From positions 1 to 37,094 of the IMG/VR virus record IMGVR_UViG_3300044641_002715: a stretch of DNA of 37,094 bases. The stretch is one strand, 5' to 3'. This stretch comes from a virus. The number at the start of each line of letters is the position of its first letter. Within the stretch, counting starts at the first letter, position 1. The notes beneath the pieces are model-generated. The model was not told the origin of the DNA. It did not search any database and worked only from the letters and a program-made list of their open reading frames with translations. The position numbers and the translations under genes are program-made. Of this stretch, positions 1-7,152 are shown piece after piece.

Positions 1-44
1 AGCGATGCACCCCCACTTGGTAATCTAAAACTTCCTACTGCCAT
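1..44 (-). CDS. Start of a PKD/LamG adhesin copy, cut by the window edge
   Basis: Only the first 14 codons are present, beginning MAVGSFRLPSGGAS at 44 and running off the left edge. The bases are identical to the start of the PKD/LamG gene at 36500, and the start overlaps the stop of the fibre gene (35-37) in the same way. Either this is the same gene reached by going round a circular genome, or it is a second copy. Confidence 0.6.
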   Translation of the reverse strand, partial: MAVGSFRLPSGGAS

Positions 45-284
45 ATCTGTAAAGTTACTCCTATATTTCCTGTTGGCAAATTTTTGGCATACACTTTTAC
101 CCCTCCAGATTGTGCATCTGTTTTAGGTAATATCTGTGCTGCTATCACTACATCTATATCCGCATTATTGGGTATTATATCAACACTACTTGCTGCTGTT
201 ATATTTGCGTTGCTTAATACTTGTTCTTGTAATCCTGATACTAAACTCCACCCTGCTGTTGTAAGCGTTGCACTCGCTTGTATA
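1..284. repeat. Left copy of a near-identical terminal repeat (partner 36457-36740)
   Basis: Positions 1-126 match 36457-36582 base for base. From 127 to about 284 there are scattered, mostly C/T differences, and after that the sequences diverge completely. The repeat covers the start of the PKD/LamG gene and the C-terminal module of the fibre gene. A perfect overlap would be a simple circular contig end; the substitutions and abrupt divergence instead suggest two fibre alleles or paralogues sharing one C-terminal module. Confidence 0.85.
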
Positions 285-1084
285 AAGTTGTTTTGCTTTG
301 TCGCTTGCCCTAACTTTCCGCTTCCATCGGTAATTAATACTTGGTCAGTAGTGCCACCTGTTACGCCTGTTATCCCTATGGCTATTGGAACATTCAATAA
401 CAATTGTGCGCTTATCGGGAAAAGCGTTCTTACTGGATTTGCGCCACCAAATAGAAAATCATAGTTAGGATTGCTACCACCTGCTACTCTGTCTGCATAG
501 AATTTAATTACTACTCTATCTGTTGTTAGCCACGTTCCATTATTGAATAAACAATCTACTTGAAACTGCTGATATACAGCCCCACTTATGGGTAAAGTTA
601 AATTACTTGTTCCTCGTAAAGTTTCAACGCCTAAACTTGTTCTTTGATAAATTTCAAAGTAAAATTTAGCCGTGCCTGTACCGCTTGTTCTTCTTATTTC
701 GCCAACGGTTGAAACATTAAGCACTCCGGGGTTTCCTGCAAATATATCAGCATCTGCTACTTGTTCACCTACTAATTGACCTGTTGTTGTAATTGCACCC
801 GTAGGCACGTTAACCGCAGGATTATCATAATCAACATCATCGGGGCTAATTACTAATCTTTCATAGCCTGACACGCTACTCGGTGCGGTAGTTGCATAGA
901 ATATAAGGTTAGCAGGTATATTAATATCGGTAGTTAATAACACATATTGACTGCCATCCCAATAATATTGAAAGTTGGTATCTTCAGCAATGTAGATAGT
1001 CTTTACCGTTCCGGTAACAGGAAATGCTGCTAAGTTAGCAAACGTTAATACTTGACTGTCTATATTTATAGTGGTTACTGCCAT
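35..1084 (-). CDS. Putative tail fibre / receptor-binding structural protein
   Basis: A 349-residue protein beginning MAVTTINIDSQVLTFANLAAF, with an N-terminal segment around IYIAEDTNFQYYWDGSQYVLL that resembles the particle-attachment part of Bacteroidota phage fibre proteins. The middle is rich in Thr, Ser, Gly and Asn, as in beta-structured fibres. The last 80 or so residues, from FIQASATLTTAGW to the end, recur almost unchanged in the partial gene at 36491-37094. It is last in the portal-connector operon and overlaps the preceding gene by 10 nt. The fibre role rests on position, composition and modularity, so the exact function is uncertain. Confidence 0.6.
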   Translation of the reverse strand: MAVTTINIDSQVLTFANLAAFPVTGTVKTIYIAEDTNFQYYWDGSQYVLLTTDINIPANLIFYATTAPSSVSGYERLVISPDDVDYDNPAVNVPTGAITTTGQLVGEQVADADIFAGNPGVLNVSTVGEIRRTSGTGTAKFYFEIYQRTSLGVETLRGTSNLTLPISGAVYQQFQVDCLFNNGTWLTTDRVVIKFYADRVAGGSNPNYDFLFGGANPVRTLFPISAQLLLNVPIAIGITGVTGGTTDQVLITDGSGKLGQATKQNNFIQASATLTTAGWSLVSGLQEQVLSNANITAASSVDIIPNNADIDVVIAAQILPKTDAQSGGVKVYAKNLPTGNIGVTLQIWQ

Positions 1085-1932
1085 ACGATATTAATTGTAT
1101 TGTTTTCTAAAGTAGGTGCTGTCGAACTACCTTGCAACACGCCATCTACATATACTTCAATATCTGTGTCAGGTAATACTAAAGTACCACCACTTGCAAC
1201 TGTTTGAATATATGACTGTGTGCTGTTCTCAACTGTGGCATCAGCACACCCATTACTTACTGTTATAGTGATACTATCTGTTGCTGTGCCTGCTAAATTG
1301 GTAGCACTACCGCTAAAGGTTGTTGTAGAATTAATCGTAACATCTACAAATCCAAACTGACCTTGTAAAACTCCAAAAGGTGTAATCGTAACGCTATTAA
1401 CGTTGTTAGCTATCCAACCTATTTGTATTTCAGTTCCTGCCGATACAGTTGTTTCAGTTGCGAATAGCGTTATTTCTGGTGGTAAATCATAATCTAAAGT
1501 ACACTCTGACAAAGGATAAGTTATTTGTAACAAATAGCTAAAGCCTGTCATCGTTCCGCTTAGCTGTCTTATTTCGGGCTGACCGTTTGTATATGCTACG
1601 TTTTGAAGCAAACTTTGTTCATCTATTTTAGACAACAGTTGCCTGCTTAAAACAAACATTTGTTCTTTTAAATCTTCACGCTCTAAATTACTACTTTCGG
1701 GACTGTCTTGTGTTACAAATATTATAGGAAAAGTAACCGTTTCAATATAAGACTGATTATTGCTACTTGGGTTCGGCTGTGGCTCTAAAAGAATAATCTG
1801 TGGTGTATCATCATTGTATTGTAAACTGCCGTCTGATTTACGCCCATGTATAAAAGTACCGTTAGGATTAACGTAATTAGCTGCATTGCGAATAATATTT
1901 ACAACATCTTTATAAGTCATAGCAGCAGCCAT
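1075..1932 (-). CDS. Structural protein with C-terminal Ig-like domain (head-tail completion or tail)
   Basis: This 285-residue protein follows the connector gene with a 23-nt overlap and precedes the fibre gene. The N-terminal half (MAAAMTYKDVVNIIRNAANY) includes a charged helix and matches the size of tail-terminator or head-completion proteins. Residues about 150-230 (ITLFATETTVSAGTEIQIGW to DSITITVSN) form an Ig-like/PKD-like fold common as a decoration on phage structural proteins. Which head-tail interface protein it is cannot be settled from sequence alone. Confidence 0.5.
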   Translation of the reverse strand: MAAAMTYKDVVNIIRNAANYVNPNGTFIHGRKSDGSLQYNDDTPQIILLEPQPNPSSNNQSYIETVTFPIIFVTQDSPESSNLEREDLKEQMFVLSRQLLSKIDEQSLLQNVAYTNGQPEIRQLSGTMTGFSYLLQITYPLSECTLDYDLPPEITLFATETTVSAGTEIQIGWIANNVNSVTITPFGVLQGQFGFVDVTINSTTTFSGSATNLAGTATDSITITVSNGCADATVENSTQSYIQTVASGGTLVLPDTDIEVYVDGVLQGSSTAPTLENNTINIVWQ

Positions 1933-2449
1933 TAAGCCTATCGTAATATCTTGTATTCATTCCTCTGCCTACTCGACCTATAACAGCGTTTACACCTCTT
2001 TGTGGATTAGTAACATCGTCATATTTTATGCTATCATAGGTAAAGTTATCTTCATTCATTTTCTTTCTTAAACGCAAATAATAGGTATTAGCATCGTTCT
2101 TGGTAGTGGCAAGCAAATTACTTCTATCCTGTGGTGCTAATGGTGTACTTGTATCTTCATTAATTACTACTAAACCATACTGAGAAACGTTAACCCCATG
2201 TTGAGCATAAAAAGAATAACCTACATTATACGCTATCCACGCTTTAATGTAATCGTCTAACAAATCCTCTAATTGTGGAAATAAAGTAGAACCGCCAAAA
2301 ATAGCCAATAAATTAGTAAACATTGAAGGGTCTAACAATGGTTGTACAATGGTTTCTTGAACTTTCTTAATGTGAAAGTCAATTAACCTATCTTCAATTT
2401 TATCTGAAAATTGTAAGTATGTTTTAAGTTCTGTTTTTGTTATTAACAT
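1910..2449 (-). CDS. Head-tail connector protein, DUF6712-like
   Basis: A 179-residue protein directly after the portal gene, with a 26-nt overlap. The start MLITKTELKTYLQFSDKIED followed by a mostly helical body fits the small connector/adaptor proteins that dock under the portal, and resembles the DUF6712 family of Bacteroidota phages. The C-terminus (GRVGRGMNTRYYDRL) is basic. Position next to the portal supports the call; the family match is from memory. Confidence 0.6.
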   Translation of the reverse strand: MLITKTELKTYLQFSDKIEDRLIDFHIKKVQETIVQPLLDPSMFTNLLAIFGGSTLFPQLEDLLDDYIKAWIAYNVGYSFYAQHGVNVSQYGLVVINEDTSTPLAPQDRSNLLATTKNDANTYYLRLRKKMNEDNFTYDSIKYDDVTNPQRGVNAVIGRVGRGMNTRYYDRLNGCCYDL

Positions 2450-3749
2450 TTTGGTTAGTATTTAATCCTAATGCTTCCAATAATTTTTCTTTTGGTATTA
2501 AATCAATCACTTTAGTGGCTAATAATGGTGATAATCCGTTTAACACTTCTAATATTCTTTCGCCCTCTGAAGGTATCGGTCTTTCAGTTGGTTCTAATCC
2601 CCAGAATATTCTGCGTTTTTCATCTTCAGTTAACGATTGTAATAATTGAGCATCTGCAACAGCAGCAGGTGTCTTTTGACTTATTGCCCAATCGCCTACA
2701 AATACTTCGTTTATGCTTTCTGTAATAAATCTTTGATAAGAATTAACTGTATCAATTAGCATCTTTTGCGAATTGCTTAACGCTTGTTGGTTTCCTAATA
2801 CTGTTGCTTCGCTAAATCCTACTAATACCGGAGGTACTTTAAATAATCGGCATACATCTCTATTGATAGCATCTCTTTTTGTGTTACTTGCATCTATAAT
2901 AGCCTTTGCATCGAAAGTTTGTAATACAGGCACTTCTTCTTTATTGTGCGCCCACAATGTGCCTAAACTAAATCTACCGCTAAGTCCGTTATTATCTTTT
3001 ACCGCACCGCTAAAATGTGATAAGGTATTTTCAACTACTTCTCTATTTGTTTTACCATCCTCACCTTGTACAACTTGGTTAGGGTCTCCAATAATAGTCA
3101 ATAAAGCACTTGGCATAAATCCATTTAATGCCAACTCTAAATCCATTTTAGACAATTCAGCACTTGTAATGATGTCCTCAATCCCTGCATAATAGTCGGG
3201 TATTGGGTAATATGGATTTTCTGCTGAACGGATATAGAAATATGCTATTTCACCCTGTGGATATTGAGTAGATATTCCACGTTCATTTAATTTAAACGAT
3301 GGGTAAAATTCCCATTCGCTTTCTTTATATTTAGAGTTTCCTACATTCTTATTATAATAAAATCCGCTACCATCTTTTTTTCTACGTATCTTTTCAAATG
3401 CTATTACTTCTGCTTCAACAGGAATATCAAAGCCATTTCTTTTTACCAACAAAGCAAATCCCTTAAATACAGAAATTTGCAATGCTATGTCTCTTAAAAA
3501 GTCATCGCCTGTCTGATATTTATTTACTTTTTTTGCGCTTTCTATATCACTAACAAACCCATCTGCTTCGGTGTATTCAGCTACTTTTGCGACACACATC
3601 TTTGCCGTTCCGCTATCGTTTATGTACTTTAAACACTTATTAGGCAATAGATTATCATGTCCGTAAAGTATATAATCTTTACTGCCTAAGTCTTTAATGA
3701 TTTCGACATAGCGATTAAAAAATCTAAATACACCGTTTATTGAAGCCAT
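2424..3749 (-). CDS. Portal protein
   Basis: At 441 residues this has the usual portal length. It begins MASINGVFRFFNRYVEIIKD, has a central mixed alpha/beta region (FYIRSAENPYYPIPDYYAGI) and a C-terminal stretch typical of portal crown helices (CRLFKVPPVLVGFSEATVLG, then LLQSLTEDEKRRIFWGLEPT). It would form the ring at one capsid vertex through which DNA enters. The gene overlaps the GT25 frame upstream by 13 nt and the connector downstream by 26 nt. Unusually it sits about 13 kb downstream of terL and after the capsid gene. Confidence 0.85.
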   Translation of the reverse strand: MASINGVFRFFNRYVEIIKDLGSKDYILYGHDNLLPNKCLKYINDSGTAKMCVAKVAEYTEADGFVSDIESAKKVNKYQTGDDFLRDIALQISVFKGFALLVKRNGFDIPVEAEVIAFEKIRRKKDGSGFYYNKNVGNSKYKESEWEFYPSFKLNERGISTQYPQGEIAYFYIRSAENPYYPIPDYYAGIEDIITSAELSKMDLELALNGFMPSALLTIIGDPNQVVQGEDGKTNREVVENTLSHFSGAVKDNNGLSGRFSLGTLWAHNKEEVPVLQTFDAKAIIDASNTKRDAINRDVCRLFKVPPVLVGFSEATVLGNQQALSNSQKMLIDTVNSYQRFITESINEVFVGDWAISQKTPAAVADAQLLQSLTEDEKRRIFWGLEPTERPIPSEGERILEVLNGLSPLLATKVIDLIPKEKLLEALGLNTNQNVNNKNRT

Positions 3750-4351
3750 GTAATGTTTCTATAAGTGTTAGTAATATAGGAAAAACCTACACTATGCGAA
3801 ACTATTTTTTTCTTAGCAATAAATGTATTAATTAGCCCACTTATTTTTATGAAATGCCCATCGGCTGTTAATGTTTGCCTGTTTAGTTCTTCTATAAATA
3901 AATCGTAAACGCTTTCACGAATGATATAAGCAAAAGTTCCCCATGCTCCGTAACATTGGTTAACGTTTTCTGAATATGGCGATGGGTGCGCTTTGTTTGT
4001 ACCGCCTAAATAAAACAAATCCCAATCATCTGGAAGTTCAGCAATACATTTATTAAACTTATCGTGAAAGTCTAAAGGAAACTGTACATCATCCTCAAAA
4101 ACTAAAACGTGCGGTAAGTTCTTTTCTTTGGCTTCTTTGATTATTTCTAAGTGAGAAAGTAAACAGCCAATCTCAAACCGATTAATCCATTGGCTATCTC
4201 TTAGTTTTTCACCGTCTTTTGCTTCTTTCCTTTCTGCTTTAATTCCTGTTTTGGCAATGCTTCTTTCAAAAGCGTTTCTTCTTTCGGTTGCTCGGTCAAG
4301 GTTGATGTAATAGGCGTGTTCAACTGCTTTAAATGGTCTTGGCTTTTTTTT
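3737..4351 (-). CDS. GT25-family glycosyltransferase reading frame lacking its own start (frameshift with upstream GT2)
   Basis: The frame is open from just after a TGA (4352-4354) to 3737. It contains the GT25 signature pieces: YYINLDRATERR at about 4312-4277, RFEIGCLLSHLEIIKEA, and the acidic motif HVLVFEDDVQFP. No ATG, GTG or TTG occurs between the TGA and 4018, and starting at 4018 would remove all these motifs. A run of nine A (minus strand; T9 at 4344-4352) lies where the GT2 frame would slip by -1 into this one. A shift there gives a GT2-GT25 fusion of about 462 residues. GT25 enzymes transfer sugars onto LPS or proteins. The alternatives are transcriptional slippage or a homopolymer assembly error. 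Confidence 0.7.
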   Translation of the reverse strand, partial: KKKPRPFKAVEHAYYINLDRATERRNAFERSIAKTGIKAERKEAKDGEKLRDSQWINRFEIGCLLSHLEIIKEAKEKNLPHVLVFEDDVQFPLDFHDKFNKCIAELPDDWDLFYLGGTNKAHPSPYSENVNQCYGAWGTFAYIIRESVYDLFIEELNRQTLTADGHFIKISGLINTFIAKKKIVSHSVGFSYITNTYRNITWLQ

Positions 4352-5124
4352 TCAATCGTAACTTCTGCTATTACTAAATGTGGCTGCTTATCATACAATA
4401 TTTCTAATTCAGCCTGAGTGATTTTATTAGTCAATTTGATATTGTGCTGCCCTACTACTGCAAGACCACCAATATACTTAGGATTTAATGTAAGTTTCAT
4501 ATAATATTTTTTTACTAAAGTAGGGATTTTTTCTTTAATTCCACGCAAAAGGTAAGACTGTTGTTTATTCCAAATCCTTTGTGCTATATTATGTCGTTTG
4601 ATTATTTGAGGTTGTCCGTAAATATTAAATAGTTGAAAGTAAAAATCTAAATCTAATACCATTTTTAATTGCTCATTAAACCGTACTTTACACTTATTAA
4701 ACGATATAACACTTGGCATACCTATACAGTTAGTTTCGGTTGTAATGGTACGAATAAAATCAGGATATTGATTTATTCTTTTGCCATTCTCAAAGTAATG
4801 TGTAGATGCTGATACTTTCCATGTATCGGTGATAAATTCGTGTAGACAATCAGTAATAAACCAATCATCTTGGTACATTATTTTAACACAATCATATTTA
4901 GCCATGTCAATAGCTGCATTAGTATTGGCACTTACACCAAAGGTCTTATTATTATGTTGCCATCTTGCACCATACTTGTTACAAAGGTCATAGAACGTTC
5001 CGCTATTATCGCTTACACATATCTCATAATCTTTGAAAGACTGCATATTAATAGACTGCAATAGCTTTTCAAGTGTGGCGTGTCCTTCGCCTTGTTCGTA
5101 TGCCGGTATGCAAATACTAATCAC
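4201..5124 (-). CDS. GT2-family glycosyltransferase
   Basis: Residues 1-200 are a GT-A fold family 2 glycosyltransferase: MISICIPAYEQGEGHATLEK, DYEICVSDNSG, and YQDDWF as the metal/nucleotide-sugar region, then a short C-terminal helix. The start is a GTG at 5124 overlapping the stop of the methyltransferase gene, so translational coupling is likely. From residue 209 (ATG at 4500) there is an unrelated 99-residue tail beginning MKLTLNPKYIGGLAVVGQ and ending in a Lys/Gln-rich stretch; this could be an internally initiated small protein. The last 50 codons overlap the GT25 frame. Confidence 0.8.
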   Translation of the reverse strand: MISICIPAYEQGEGHATLEKLLQSINMQSFKDYEICVSDNSGTFYDLCNKYGARWQHNNKTFGVSANTNAAIDMAKYDCVKIMYQDDWFITDCLHEFITDTWKVSASTHYFENGKRINQYPDFIRTITTETNCIGMPSVISFNKCKVRFNEQLKMVLDLDFYFQLFNIYGQPQIIKRHNIAQRIWNKQQSYLLRGIKEKIPTLVKKYYMKLTLNPKYIGGLAVVGQHNIKLTNKITQAELEILYDKQPHLVIAEVTIEKKSQDHLKQLNTPITSTLTEQPKEETLLKEALPKQELKQKGKKQKTVKN

Positions 5125-5686
5125 ATTTCAAAATTAATAGTCCGTTGTTGTTTTGTGCAAAGTAATCTATTTTCCATTGCGGATTTACTTTAAGAAACTG
5201 AAATATTGCAGGTAACAGTCCAACATTTTCGCTATGCACTTTAACTTTGTTATCTGCGTGTCCGTATATTTGTTCATCGGTATAAGCGAAACTTACAACA
5301 TCGTGAAATCCTAAATACTTTTTAGCTACGTTACCGTGTTTGTTTAGCTCCATTGACAACTGATTATAGGTGTGTAAGGTATCAATAAAAAGAAAATCTA
5401 CATCGCCTAAATTAAAATCTTCTTCTAAAGTAGAACCGTGCTTAAAGTAAAAGTTAATAGCTTTTTGCTTTGCGTAGTTCTTAGCCATTTCCAAATTAGT
5501 TGACTTGTAAACATCAACTCCAATGTAAGTCGTTTTAGGTTTGAGCCCTTCAAGAATTGCCCATGTGCTTACTACTTCACGTGTGCCAAATTCTGCAACT
5601 ATTTCGCATTCTGCTGAATAGTGTTTGATAATTTCCAAGTGTTCGTTAATATCGCTTGGTGTCTGCTTTAAATGTTCATATTTCAT
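5117..5686 (-). CDS. SAM-dependent methyltransferase (Methyltransf_24-like)
   Basis: A 189-residue class I methyltransferase fold. Motif I is IVAEFGTREVVSTWAILEG, followed by YIGVDVY as the acidic strand-2 end, a HGSTLEED stretch, and VDFLFIDTLHTYNQLSMEL, typical of small-molecule or sugar methyltransferases of the Methyltransf_24/cephalosporin-hydroxylase-like group. It sits between a DUF616-like glycosyltransferase and the GT2 with overlaps of 8-11 nt, so it probably modifies the same glycan. It lacks a DNA methyltransferase motif IV. Confidence 0.7.
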   Translation of the reverse strand: MKYEHLKQTPSDINEHLEIIKHYSAECEIVAEFGTREVVSTWAILEGLKPKTTYIGVDVYKSTNLEMAKNYAKQKAINFYFKHGSTLEEDFNLGDVDFLFIDTLHTYNQLSMELNKHGNVAKKYLGFHDVVSFAYTDEQIYGHADNKVKVHSENVGLLPAIFQFLKVNPQWKIDYFAQNNNGLLILKCD

Positions 5687-6308
5687 TGTGTGGAATTAAT
5701 TTAAAATATTCGTTATCAATTAAGGTGTTCCAAGTTATAGTATTTACTTTCATCTGTTGTGCAAAATAAGAAAACATTGGTTGGTCAATAGTTAGATATT
5801 TACATTCGCTTTCCCACCATTTATCAAATATAGCATTTACTTTATCATTATTGTATCTGGCAAATATTCCACACGCCCATAATCCCATTCTTTCAGGGAA
5901 ATTATTTGAACGTAAAAAGGCATTAACAGCCAATAAATCACTTTTATTATATCTGCTTTCTAAGTACTTGTTGCCGTTTTCTATTTCACGAATAATATAG
6001 TACATTTCAGAATATGCACAATCTCTTAAGTTATGTTTACCTATTGCAATGTCATTGTTAGCTAATTGCTCAACCATGTATTTTACAAAGTTTTCGCTTT
6101 TTACTTGTACGCTGCTGTCAATCCAAATGTGTATATCTGCATCAGAAAATAAATGCGATTGCATCTTTGGTAGTTTTGCCTTATGCCTATTATCCCCTAC
6201 AATATTCACATCATCTATTCTTATTAAATCATATTCTAAAGTCTGATTAGGAATTAATTTCGGTATATCAAACCCGCCAACGTTAGCTGTTATTACTGCT
6301 ATTTTCAT
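5676..6308 (-). CDS. DUF616 / TOD1-like glycosyltransferase
   Basis: The 210-residue protein starts MKIAVITANVGGFDIPKLI and carries the pattern of DUF616 (TOD1/MUCI70-like) proteins: a HKAKLPKMQSHLF segment, then HIWIDSSVQV as the D-x-S acidic motif and DQPMFSY near the C-terminus. These are GT-A-like putative glycosyltransferases. It is the first enzyme of a four-gene glycan block embedded in the virion genes, overlapping the next gene by 11 nt. The substrate is unknown. Confidence 0.65.
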   Translation of the reverse strand: MKIAVITANVGGFDIPKLIPNQTLEYDLIRIDDVNIVGDNRHKAKLPKMQSHLFSDADIHIWIDSSVQVKSENFVKYMVEQLANNDIAIGKHNLRDCAYSEMYYIIREIENGNKYLESRYNKSDLLAVNAFLRSNNFPERMGLWACGIFARYNNDKVNAIFDKWWESECKYLTIDQPMFSYFAQQMKVNTITWNTLIDNEYFKLIPHNEI

Positions 6309-6489
6309 GTGCTTTTATAAATGTTTGAATTGAATTATAAGCGTGTCTAATAGTGTTTAAACAACTTCTTTTTAAGTATTCGCCATAGATAGTATAATAG
6401 GCAGTGTTTAGTTCGGTGAACTTGCACTCCATCATTTTTTTATCTCCAATAATTTCTTTTGCCTTGATTGCTTTTTCTTGGTTAGTCAT
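6283..6489 (-). CDS. Small protein of unknown function before the glycosylation genes
   Basis: Sixty-eight residues (MTNQEKAIKAKEIIGDKKM), hydrophilic and probably helical, with one Cys-containing segment (KKMMECKFTELN). Not recognised. It starts directly after the terminator at 6490-6523 and overlaps the DUF616-like gene by 26 nt, so it belongs to the same transcription unit as the glycan genes. Confidence 0.6.
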   Translation of the reverse strand: MTNQEKAIKAKEIIGDKKMMECKFTELNTAYYTIYGEYLKRSCLNTIRHAYNSIQTFIKAHENSSNNS

Positions 6490-6523
6490 AAATAAAAAAG
6501 CGCAACCTTTAATGATTGCGCTT
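6490..6523 (-). terminator. Rho-independent terminator after the tail protein gene
   Basis: On the minus strand an 8-bp perfect stem (AAGCGCAA at 6523-6516, TTGCGCTT at 6505-6498) with a 10-nt loop is followed by TTTTTTATTT. It separates the capsid/tail transcript from the glycan block and overlaps the upstream region of the 68-residue gene. Confidence 0.85.
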
Positions 6524-6545
6524 CAAATTTAAACAATTTTCTTAA

Positions 6546-7106
6546 TTATGCACTAATAGCATCTAAGTACGCTATATCCTGCGCTAATGTACCTGTCTTG
6601 AATTGCTTTGGCAATCCTAACTGTGCGCCCGACAAAGTAAGAATAGTGGCTGTATTATCGTTTAACAAGGTTTGCAAACCACCTGTCAAAGCAGAAGCAT
6701 TTAAGCCTAACTCGATGCCATATATCTCAATGCCACCGTAGTTACCTTCTACCGCCATAAAAACATCATCTGCATTAAATAGGCTTTCAATCGCCTGTCT
6801 TTCAGCAGGAGTTGAGTAGTACAACGCTAAAGCAACCGATTGATTAACCGTGTTCACGTTTTCGCCTATCTCACCTTCAAAGGTTGCAGCGTGCTTAAAC
6901 TTCTTACCGATAAATTTCTTTAATGTTTGTTGGATAGAACTTACTACACCTAAAGTAATAGTATTCACATATCCATCTACATCTAAAGTATAGCCTGTCA
7001 ACTGTGATAGCTGACCAATCCATACTCTCTTGTTAATACCGCCCTGCTTATTTAGTGCAGCGCAATTCGGGTCAATCCCTTGTATAATTTCAACACATGC
7101 TGACAT
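6546..7106 (-). CDS. Putative major tail (tube) protein
   Basis: I place the start at ATG 7106 (MSACVEIIQGIDPNCAALNK); a longer GTG start at 7136 would put the hairpin at 7122-7141 inside the coding region. The resulting 186-residue protein directly follows the major capsid gene, has an even mix of beta-prone and small residues and ends with a terminator, all expected of an abundant tail tube subunit. No catalytic motif is visible. The call rests on position, size and resemblance to proteins after the capsid gene in Bacteroidota phages. Confidence 0.55.
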   Translation of the reverse strand: MSACVEIIQGIDPNCAALNKQGGINKRVWIGQLSQLTGYTLDVDGYVNTITLGVVSSIQQTLKKFIGKKFKHAATFEGEIGENVNTVNQSVALALYYSTPAERQAIESLFNADDVFMAVEGNYGGIEIYGIELGLNASALTGGLQTLLNDNTATILTLSGAQLGLPKQFKTGTLAQDIAYLDAISA

Positions 7107-7121
7107 TGTTATAAAATTTAT

Positions 7122-7141
7122 GGGCGGGTATTTCACCGCCC
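7122..7141 (-). promoter_or_regulatory. Intergenic hairpin between capsid and tail genes
   Basis: On the minus strand GGGCGG, an 8-nt loop and CCGCCC are followed by ATAAATTTTAT, 15 nt before the ATG at 7106 and 12 nt after the capsid stop. The weak U-tract suggests a partial terminator or mRNA-stabilising stem that sets capsid to tail protein ratio. Confidence 0.6.
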
Positions 7142-7152
7142 TTGTTAGTTAA

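Noticed and set aside
84-464. Plus-strand open frame over the fibre gene, also present at 36540-36899
   Set aside because: It is antisense to the fibre C-terminal module. Its repetition at both ends follows the terminal repeat and gives no support for coding.
1-1084. Diversity-generating retroelement acting on the fibre C-terminus
   Set aside because: Differences between the copies are not adenine-specific, are followed by full divergence, and no reverse transcriptase or accessory gene is present in the window.
3737-4018. A short separate gene of 93 residues from a TTG
   Set aside because: The frame is open for another 110 codons upstream with all GT25 motifs, so a start at the TTG would discard the enzyme core. 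A frameshift from the GT2 gene is more likely.
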